A DNA stretch of 64,000 nt from Halichoerus grypus (taxonomy: Eukaryota; Chordata; Mammalia; Carnivora; Phocidae). The notes beneath the pieces are model-generated. The model saw only the letters and a list, made by a program, of their open reading frames with translations. It made no database searches and was not told where the DNA came from. Positions within the stretch are counted from its first letter, which is position 1, and each line of letters starts with the position of its first letter. The stretch covers positions 5,187,163 to 5,251,162 of the forward strand of contig NC_135719.1 in assembly GCF_964656455.1 (NCBI RefSeq), read 5' to 3'. Of the stretch, positions 56,828 to 64,000 are shown piece after piece. A program made the position numbers and the translations under genes.

Positions 56828-57890
56828 GTATGAACTGCTTTCACCTACCGGCGCTGAGCGAGATGCTGACCGCAATGTCTCTAGCCTCCCTTCACGCTCC
56901 TGAAACTCCTGTTTTCAGGACTTCCCCAAGTGCCGATGGCAGCTGATCGGTTCACTTTTCTGAGAGGCTGTATAAAATCCAGGCTGGCCACAATCAGGGG
57001 CACAGGAGAGGAACCGTGTACTTAAGCTCCTTGTCATCCGAGTCCCCAGAGTCCTGTGGTCACAAGGTTGTGCAGGGAAGCTAAAGTTGTAACCACATGA
57101 AAATATGAATGACTCGGTCACTCAAACCATTAGTTATCCCAGGACCCTTTCCTTCTCAGCTGTCTGTCTCTTCCTACTTAGAAAGTTTTGCAAGTCAGTA
57201 ATTGACAAATGTAAGTAAACAATGCCAGAAAAAGGCAAATTGATTGCAAAACGAAATTGCAGAAATTGTAGGAGATACTGAGTTTCATAAAGCCAGTTGA
57301 TGTTGGAGATCTACCGAGATGACACTGAAAGCCAGTGACAAATGAGTGACACAGTTCTTTTATTCATTCGGCACCAGGCACTGTTTTCTTTCTTTGAATC
57401 TTTATAACCTGAAATTTAACTTTGCCAAATAAGCTCTTCAGAAGAGAGTGGCTTGAATACCAGGATTAACAGAGACACCTGGGAACGCTGGGGCAGCCCA
57501 GAATATCCGAGCAGACATGATGGCCATCTTCCTGGCGCTGAGTAAAGAGCATTGCATCTCAGAATCTGCTCTGCAACTTTGATCTCTGTTTCAAGTGACT
57601 TCTTTCTGGGGTCTGTTATCCTTGGGTACGCGGACTGCCCCGTGTGGGGCTAAGACGGGGTAGCCGTGACCATCACCAAGACCCTAACAGCATCTGTAGT
57701 TTTGAGCAGTCACCAGTGTCTCTCGTGATGCATCCTCTTCCTGACATCAGATGGCATGATCGCCGTTTCACCTGGCCAGACTGAGAACGATAATGCAGAA
57801 AACCCTGGAATGGTCCCTTGGTGCAGAGCTGGCCATCCTGCGGCTCTGCCTTTAAGCCCTCTGGGTTCTCCGTTCCTGTCCACCCCCCAC
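56828..57890. other. Intronic sequence, no element recognised
   Basis: Repeat-poor stretch after the microexon. Nothing supported. Confidence 0.5.
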
Positions 57891-57954
57891 TCCCAGCCCA
57901 TCACCAAGCAGCCTCACGGCCGCCCTGTCTCCCCTATGATGTTCCTCTTCTCTT

Positions 57955-58154
57955 TTTTTTTTTTTTTTATTTTATTTATTTATTTGAGACAGAATGAGAG
58001 AGAGAGAGAGCGCACATGAGAGGGGGGAGGGTCAGAGGGAGAAGCAGGCTCCCCGCGGAGCAAGGAGCCCGATGCGGGACTCGATCCAGGGACTCCAGGA
58101 TCATGACCTGAGCTGAAGGCAGTCGCTTAACCAACTGAGCCACCCAGGCGCCCC
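57955..58154 (-). mobile_element. CAN-SINE 550 bp before an exon
   Basis: T-run to GAGCCACCCAGGCGCCCC. Perfect target duplication TGTTCCTCTTCTCTT at 57940-57954 and 58155-58169. Confidence 0.97.
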
Positions 58155-58169
58155 TGTTCCTCTTCTCTT

Positions 58170-58640
58170 GACTCTCCTCATTTCTTCCCTCCTGGGCCAC
58201 TGTGGTCCCTCCCCATCCCATCGGCTTCCACGCTCTCCTTGCCAAGCTTGCGGGGCCCGCCGATCTGGCCTCGACCTTCTAAACCTGATCTCCTGCCAGT
58301 CTTTTACTTAGGCCAAGCTCCACTGAGGAGAGCGGCTCGACTCCATAGTTGCCCACTGTTTCCTCACTTCTAGGCCTTTTTTTCTTATCTCTCCATCTCA
58401 GGAATGCCCTTTTCCTGTGCCTCCAAAGGCCTTCGCTCTGCCCAGCTGCAGAGGCCCGCACCGACTCTGTCTACCCCACAGCAGCCCTGTACCCTTGGTT
58501 CCCGCTGCTCCTTGCAGTCCTGGGCTGAATCCATGTCTTACTCCTCTATGGGGTCCCCACAGACATGCTCACAGCCCCTTCTCTAGTATGCGGTCAATGC
58601 ATGTGTATCATATCGGTCATTTTTTTGCCAAGATAATTTG
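58170..58640 (+). mobile_element. L2 fragment, sense
   Basis: CTCCTGCCAGTCTTTTACTT, CTCAGGAATGCCCTTTTCCT and GTCTTACTCCTCTATGGGGT fit the L2 3' half. Confidence 0.6.
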
Positions 58641-58701
58641 GCCAGGGGTGGGATGGCTGCCTTCTAAATGCAGTGAATATGTGTTTTTTTCCCCCCTTTA
58701 G

Positions 58702-58787
58702 TGCTGTCTTTCCCGGGCCTGTTGAAAGAAGAGAATCTGTTAAACGTTCCCAAGCCACCGCCAAAACAACTGTGGGAGACCAAGGAG
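58702..58787 (+). CDS. CRTC3: CRTC3 exon encoding (V)LSFPGLLKEENLLNVPKP...WETKE
   Basis: Eighty-six nt, phase 1 to phase 0. The peptide starts LSFPGLLKEENLLNVPKPPP and ends KQLWETKE, matching the CRTC3 segment between the acidic microexon and IQSLSGRPRSCDV. Three residues appear to differ from human (A to L, P to L, L to P, from memory). The LLKEENLLNVP stretch is leucine-rich and lies in the part of CRTC proteins that carries nuclear export information; that role is inferred from family knowledge, not shown here. Acceptor CCCCCCTTTAG is strong and the donor is GAG|GTAGGG. Confidence 0.97.
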
Positions 58788-59610
58788 GTAGGGGGCAGCC
58801 TGTGTTTGTTATCTGAATATTTACACTTGTGAGGTCATTGTAAAATCTTGCAGTGCGGGAAATAAGAAGAATTGAGAAAAAAGGAAGTGAGGATGTCAGG
58901 GGACAGAGATGAACAATATATTAGGGAATGATGGTTTAAATGAAACTGACCACAATTTTGTTGATGAATTAGTACAGTGATCTCTTGACTTAAAATTTTC
59001 GTGTGAATTTTCTCATGCAGAAGAACCTATCCGTCCTTGACTCCTCATTCATGTTCCTAAAAGCTCTGAAGCCTGTGACCAGTCATAGGCAGATTTTTCT
59101 GTTTTAGAGCCAAACCTTTTCCCCGTCACTAGCTTCTGTGCGGAATTGCTGGTTTACCAGATACCCGTTTCTTCAATGAAGGGTAATTTGACCTGAGTCC
59201 TCAGGGAGTCAGTAAGTCAGTCATCTGTTTTATGACTTCTCTGAGCCTCTGAGTATTTGCATTTACAGCTGTGCCAGCTGACCACCACCACAGCTCTCTG
59301 TGAACCTCACCCCCGGTGGAAGGAGCGTGGCCCCGTGGTACTTGACTTGGCCTTTCTTCCCGTAGGGAAGCTGTGTTTCCTTTGAAAGAAAACAGGTCGT
59401 CTGTTCCAGCCATTAGTGATGCTCTGTTGCAACTGTTTGTGCTGCCTTATGGTCGGACTCCAGTTTCTTCTGCCAGATCTGTCAAAGTCATCATTAGCAT
59501 TAAGGGTGGGCTTGGAAGGGCCTTTTTTTTTTTTGTAAAAGTAAGATGTATATGATGTTTCGTCTTTTTGGGAGGGGACGGGGGGATATAATTTTAAATG
59601 CATGTACTTC

Positions 59611-59730
59611 GGGGTGCCTGGCTGGCTCAGTCGGAAGAGCACTCGAGACTCTTGATCTCAGGGTCACGAGCTCAAGCCCTACGTCGGGTGTAGAGATGAC
59701 TTAAATAAACTTAAAAAAAAATCAACATAC
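59611..59730 (+). mobile_element. Short CAN-SINE (+)
   Basis: GGGGTGCCTGGCTGGCTCAG to GATGACTTAAATAAACTTAA plus an A-run. Confidence 0.92.
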
Positions 59731-59944
59731 CAAACAGAGGAGAAACAGCCACACTGTCCTTGTGGCCGTGGGAGGCACAGGTGGTTTTGGAGGCTTTTAT
59801 CGGAGAACGGCCCTATCTTCTCCGGCAGGAAGGGCGGCGGCACCCACTCTTCCCCAGGTGCCAGGGACTGCTCTCTCCAGAAGGAGGTGCTCACCCTACT
59901 TCTTAGGGATTTGCAGCACTCCATAAATCACTTCTGGGAGAAGA

Positions 59945-60085
59945 GTTGAGTCAGTGGTACATTCATTTTCCCCAGCATCTATTTGTCGAGTCCCCGGCAC
60001 CAGGTGCTCTAGCTGCAGGGAAAGTACAGTGAACAACATCAAAAACCCTGCCCTGCTGAAGCTTATGTTCTAGTTGAAATATGTT
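59945..60085 (-). mobile_element. L2 3' end, antisense
   Basis: CCGGCACCAGGTGCTCTAGC, GTACAGTGAACAACATCAAA, CTGAAGCTTATGTTCTAGTT. Confidence 0.7.
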
Positions 60086-60439
60086 TCCTTCTGACATTAA
60101 TTTCCTTCTTCTTCACCCTGTTTTGTTTTTCTGTTTTCTTCTTTTCCTCTGAGGCCAATTGGAAAAGCAGTGTTTATTTAGAAACTTTCTCTATAAAACA
60201 TTGGCCTTTTTGAAGGAAATAATATTCATCTAGAAGAAAATTAACAAGGCAAAAATTAAGAAAACTCATGAATGCCATGCCTCCCTTGTGCCAGGAGAAG
60301 TCTAGTCCAAACTGAAGTGGTTGTTGTGTGCAGATGCTCTCGCTTGAGCCGACTGGAGCCCCGAGACACAAAGACACTTGTAAAAAACTTGAATTTAACT
60401 TTGCAGTGAGTAAGGCCGGGTTTCTGTGTCTCTCCCCAG

Positions 60440-60489
60440 ATTCAGTCCCTGTCAGGGCGCCCTCGATCCTGTGATGTTGGAGGCGGCAA
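60440..60489 (+). CDS. CRTC3: CRTC3 exon encoding IQSLSGRPRSCDVGGG(N)
   Basis: Fifty nt, phase 0 to phase 2: sixteen codons IQSLSGRPRSCDVGGG and AA of the next Asn codon. RPRSCDV has CRTC1 and CRTC2 counterparts of the type RPKSCEV and is a known conserved word of the family, with an Arg/Lys-rich Ser context. Acceptor TCTCCCCAG and donor AA|GTAAGT are both strong. The following coding exon (starting FPHNGQN in human) was searched for by eye to the end of the window and not found. Confidence 0.96.
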
Positions 60490-61859
60490 GTAAGTAATGT
60501 TCTTCCTGTTCGAGGCTCAGAGACTGACTGTCCCAAAGATTTTCCTGGAGGAAAGTCTTATGACTTTGTCCCAAAACTCTGAGAAACTTCACTTGTTATA
60601 TGTAACTTGGAAGTCAACCGGACGTCCACAAAAATCACAGCTCCCTTTGGTACTCATTTTTCATTCGTTTAAAGTAACTAAGTTACATAAGGGCCCCAGC
60701 AAGTAAAACGGCCATAAATACGCTCGAGCATAGCACGGCCGGGCGTTGGTGAACACACAGCCGGGCCCTGGAAGCAGAGGCAGAAGCAGGGGCGCCCAGA
60801 GGAGCCACCAGCCTCGCGCCTGTGGCCGATTGACAGCATGTCTGTGAACGTGCTTCATGCCACCGAACCGTACATGGACACGTGATAAACTTCCCATCAG
60901 GTGTATTTTACCGCAGTTCTTAAAAATCAGCAGAAGGTGAGTAAAGGAAAGGTTGCAAATATAGAAAGAGTGCTTACGAAGCCACTACTCAGCATATTTA
61001 GTAGCGTTCAGGTCTACTCCCTGGAAGATTGCAGACAGCTTGCAAAAGTAGGCATGGTACCCACATGAATGAAGAAGCACGTGAGGAGATTGGGACGAAG
61101 GACAGGTGGGCGGAGCTGAGGGCTAATTCAGCCCCCACGTCTGCCCTGGGGCATGGGTTTCAGGGTGCACAGCGGTGCTCGCCGGGGAGGAGCTGCTGCT
61201 CCTGGGCCATGGCTGCCTGGAAGAACTTTCTTTGGACATGACGGACCCCTGGGGACCCGAGGGAACTGTGTGCCCAAGGCCGGTTACCACAGTGCGCTCA
61301 GGGCTCTGCCACCTCTTGAACTGAAACCAGCTCAGAAGCAGCAACTCCTTCCGGGGCCAGAATAATGTGGTTTGAAAATGGGACCCTTGCACGATCTCTC
61401 TGAGGACGAGCACACACTTCAGAAGTCTGTGGATGCAATAAATCTCCTTCAGGCCGTCCTTAAATGTTTCCCCAGCAAAGCATTCCATGAATCTTTGACA
61501 GCAGTTCGTTCAGGGCGTTCCCTACTTTTCTTTTTTTGGCTAAACATAAACTCCTGTGATGAAGAGTCCACTGAGCTGAGCTGAGGATTGACCTTCTCTT
61601 CAAAAAGTCCAAAGGCCTGCCGGGACGCTTACCTGGACAGGAGACCGCACACCTCGGGGTGCGGGGCGTCCCCGCAGAGAGGGCTAAGATTCTCCTCAAG
61701 AACCCTGACAATTGAGCGATCAGTGCTCTGAAGGCCTGCGTTCCGGAACGGGGCCGCAGTATTTGGCCACCCCTCTTCCCCAACCAGAGCTTTAAAGCAG
61801 GTGTTCCTCAGATACCGAGTGTTGTTTTCTTGCTCTTATGTTAGAGGGAGAGTTCCATT
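60490..61859. other. Start of the last intron in the window, no element recognised
   Basis: Searched for the next CRTC3 exon without success. Only chance open frames. Confidence 0.5.
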
Positions 61860-62335
61860 CAGTGACTCGTATTCATTCAGGTACTTATTGACCCCCAATT
61901 CCAGGTGCTGGGGTAGAGCCGTGAACAAAGCAGGTCAGATCCCTGCTTCCCAGGAGCTGATGCTCTAGCGGAGAGAGATAGGCAGCAACAGTTAGGCAAA
62001 TATGTCATGTGTTGGTGAGCACAATGAAGAGAAAGAAAGCACGGTAAGATAGGCAAGCCCTTTCTTGATAAGATGCTGTGTGACCAGAACGTGGGAGGAA
62101 GTGAAGGGGACAAGGGCTGCAGGCAGAGGGGACAGCAAGGGTAGAGACTCCGAGACTCCGAGGCGGGGCTGCCTGGAGAGTAAGGAGGCTGTTGCCGCTT
62201 GCTCTGGACGTGAAGTAAGACGGACATCATCAGAGGGTTTTGAAGCCGGGACAGCACTACCTGTCTCCTATCAGATTCAAGGGAGGACTCCGGCAGGTTG
62301 TAGGTATATTTGGAAAGTTACAATTTGTGTTTCTC
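61860..62335 (-). mobile_element. L2 fragment, antisense
   Basis: ATTCATTCAGGTACTTATTG, GTGCTGGGGTAGAGCCGTGA, CCAGGAGCTGATGCTCTAGC, continuing GAGCACAATGAAGAGAAAGA. Confidence 0.75.
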
Positions 62336-62354
62336 TCATCTGGAGAGAAAACTG

Positions 62355-64000
62355 TTTTGAATGTCACCAATGACCTGGTTCCCACCGGCCCTGGGGACTT
62401 TCTCCATCCTTGCTCCGTGCCAGTGGACCCTGCCTTCCCCACTTCCTCTCCCTGCCTTCATTCCCGTCTGCCACCCATCAGTCAGAGAGCCTGTCCACTG
62501 TCAGGCTGAGCAGCTCTGGGTTCTCAAGGTCATTTTTCTAGTCCTTGACCTTTAACCCTATAACCGATCTCCTACTTCCAGCCAATCGGAAAGACAAGGT
62601 ATCACATTCAGTTTTTGTACCACCAAAATCTTTCTTCCTCCTCCGTCAAATTGGACACCTTCCCTTCTTCCCCATGTCCCCCCAAGCCTGCACAGTTCTG
62701 CCAGTCCCCCTACCTGTACCAGGAAAAGGGGGGCCACCAGGGAGGCAGGCTCAGCTTCCCTCCTGCTCCGGATTCCCCTCGCCAGTCTGTCTTCCTAGTC
62801 TCGAAGACACAGGTGTCCTCCTGGCCAAGGCTGACCGCCCGACTCACTCCCTGACCCTTGTCTGCACAGGCCTTTCTGAGGCCTCTCCCTCCTTCTGCCC
62901 CCCCACCCCCACCCCGGGTTCGGCCTTGCCTGCCCTACAGGTTTTCTCTCTGCGTTTAAATGTACTTACTAAGGAGTCTGCACAGAAGAAGTCCTTCCTT
63001 AGCCCTGCATTCCCTTTTAGTTACTTCCTGCTCGTTTCCAGGATTTCTTAGCCACACTTTTTTTTTTAATTTTTTATTGTTATGTTAATCCCCATACATT
63101 ACATCATTAGTTTTAGATATAGTGTTCCATGATTCATTGTTTGTGCATAACACCCAGTGCTCCATGCAGAACGTGCCCTCCTCAATACCCATCACCAGGC
63201 TAACCCATCCTCCCACCCCCCTCCCCTCTAGATCCCTCAGTTTGTTTTTCAGAGTCCATCGTCTCTCATGGTTCTTCTCCCCCTCCGATTTCCCCCCCTT
63301 CATTCTTCCCCTCCTGCTATCTTCTTCTTTTTTTTCTTTCTTAACATATATTGCATTATTTGTTTCAGAGGTACAGATCTGAGGTTCAACAGTCTTGCAC
63401 AGTTCACAGCGCTCACCATAGCACATACCCTCCCCAGTGTCCATCACCCAGTCACCCCATCCCTCCCACCCCACCCCCCACTCCAGCAACCCTCAGTTTG
63501 TTTCCTGAGATTAAGAATTCCTCATATCAGTGAGGTCATATGATACATGTCTTTCTCTGTTTGACTTATTTCGCTCAGCATAATACCCTCCAGTTCCATC
63601 CACGTCGTTGCAAATTCTTAGCCACACTTTTGAAAGAGTATTTGCTCTTGAGTCTTCTTCCCTTACTGCTTGTCCACTCCGCGACCCACTGTGGTCTGGC
63701 CTCCACCCACACTGTTCCAAGGGGACTGTCCTCAAGAGATGTCCCTATTACGCGTCCTCTTGTCCTGTGGAAACTCAGTGTCTAAGACAGAATTCGTTAT
63801 CATCCCCAGTCTGCTTATACACCTCAGTGTCCCTAGGCCAGGGTCCCCGTGCCGGAAGATCAGGAGTCCTTCTCCAGTCCTGCCTCAGTGTCTCTCGACT
63901 CCATCCCCGTGCTCTCCTGTGTCTCCTTGGACTACTGAGCAGCAAAAGCCCCCCTCACCTCTGTGCCCCCAGGCTCTGCTCCTTGTGCCTGTCCTCCCTC
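62355..64000 (+). mobile_element. L2 sequence, sense, split by a young L1
   Basis: Pieces 62355-63061 and 63632-64000 follow the L2 sense order around the insertion (CTCCTGGCCAAGGCTGACCG, AGCCACACTTTTGAAAGAGT across the site, then GTGTCTAAGACAGAATTCGT). The assignment is weaker before 62750. Confidence 0.6.
63062..63614 (-). mobile_element. Young 5'-truncated L1, carnivore type
   Basis: About 553 bp of antisense L1 3' sequence: TTTTTTATTGTTATGTTAAT, CAGTGCTCCATGCAGAACGT, TACAGATCTGAGGTTCAACA, TTCGCTCAGCATAATACCCT. The T-run at its left end is the reversed poly(A). Perfect 17-bp target duplication TTCTTAGCCACACTTTT at 63045-63061 and 63615-63631. No intact L1 protein. Confidence 0.95.

Larger units (their letters stand above)
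1..64000 (+). other. CRTC3: CRTC3 gene body, internal part only
   Basis: Seven exons on the + strand encode consecutive parts of the CREB-regulated transcription coactivator CRTC3 (TORC3). This is a cytoplasm-to-nucleus shuttling coactivator that binds the bZIP domain of CREB and is held in the cytoplasm by SIK phosphorylation and 14-3-3 binding. Exon phases run 0-0, 0-2, 2-2, 2-1, 1-1, 1-0, 0-2 and join without a frame break over 518 nt. Words such as RHHGLVERPSR, GANYSSQPLDESWPR, KHPGFRLTSALNR, TNSDSALHTSAL, PQDPYGGGGQSAWPAPYMG and KEENLLNVPKP identify CRTC3 rather than CRTC1 or CRTC2. Intron lengths between the exons are 7712, 1612, 2080, 6085, 1874 and 1652 bp. No N-terminal exon was found in 1-38956 and no further exon in 60490-64000, so the gene runs past both ends of the window. 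Confidence 0.96.

Noticed and set aside
62545..63051. 168-codon open frame on the + strand near the window end, tested as the next CRTC3 exon
   Set aside because: Does not contain the expected FPHNGQ or NTGGSLPDLT words; it is L2-derived sequence.

Overview
The window is a piece of a carnivore nuclear genome. It carries about 35 copies of the tRNA-derived carnivore SINE (CAN-SINE/SINEC), recognisable by a head reading GGCGCCTGGGTGGCTCAG and a tail of AATAAATAAAATCTT followed by A. It also has ancient mammalian MIR and L2 copies, old L1 fragments and one fresh 5'-truncated L1 of carnivore type. Many SINEs belong to the young TTAACGACTGAGCC (antisense reading) form. That points to a caniform, probably an arctoid such as a bear, seal or mustelid; this last step is inference.

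The only protein gene I can support is CRTC3 (CREB-regulated transcription coactivator 3), on the + strand, present in its middle part only. Seven coding exons were found by translating short stretches between splice signals: 38957-39076 (120 nt), 46789-46850 (62), 48463-48525 (63), 50606-50706 (101), 56792-56827 (36), 58702-58787 (86) and 60440-60489 (50). Their reading phases join without a break. Together they encode the segment after the N-terminal CREB-binding coiled coil, through the SIK-kinase/14-3-3 site LNRTNSDS, to the ...SCDVGGG segment. The first exons (N-terminal coiled coil) and the last ones (rest of the regulatory region, transactivation domain) were not found and should lie outside the window. 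In other mammals IQGAP1 lies upstream and BLM downstream; neither is seen here.

Layout: 1-38956 is one intron (at least 38.9 kb), packed with SINE, L1, L2, MIR and LTR-like repeats, a 21/17-bp minisatellite (28818-29070) and several microsatellites. 39077-46788 is an intron with the signature of a minor-spliceosome (U12) AT-AC intron; it contains a GC-rich block with a hairpin and a G-quadruplex motif (about 43900-44400) and a 7SL RNA pseudogene (45013-45281). 46851-60439 holds five shorter introns with MIR, hAT and SINE copies. 60490-64000 is the start of the next intron, with L2 sequence split by a 553-bp L1 that has a clear 17-bp target-site duplication.

I found no new multi-gene system. 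The most notable signals are the AT-AC intron, a 36-nt in-frame microexon, a weak donor after the exon that supplies half of the phosphorylation motif, two short dispersed duplications placed inside SINEs, and a strong antisense bias of SINEs (28 to 7 by my count). All calls come from reading the sequence and from memory of family consensus sequences. Repeat boundaries are approximate, often to about 10-20 bases, and more for the ancient families.
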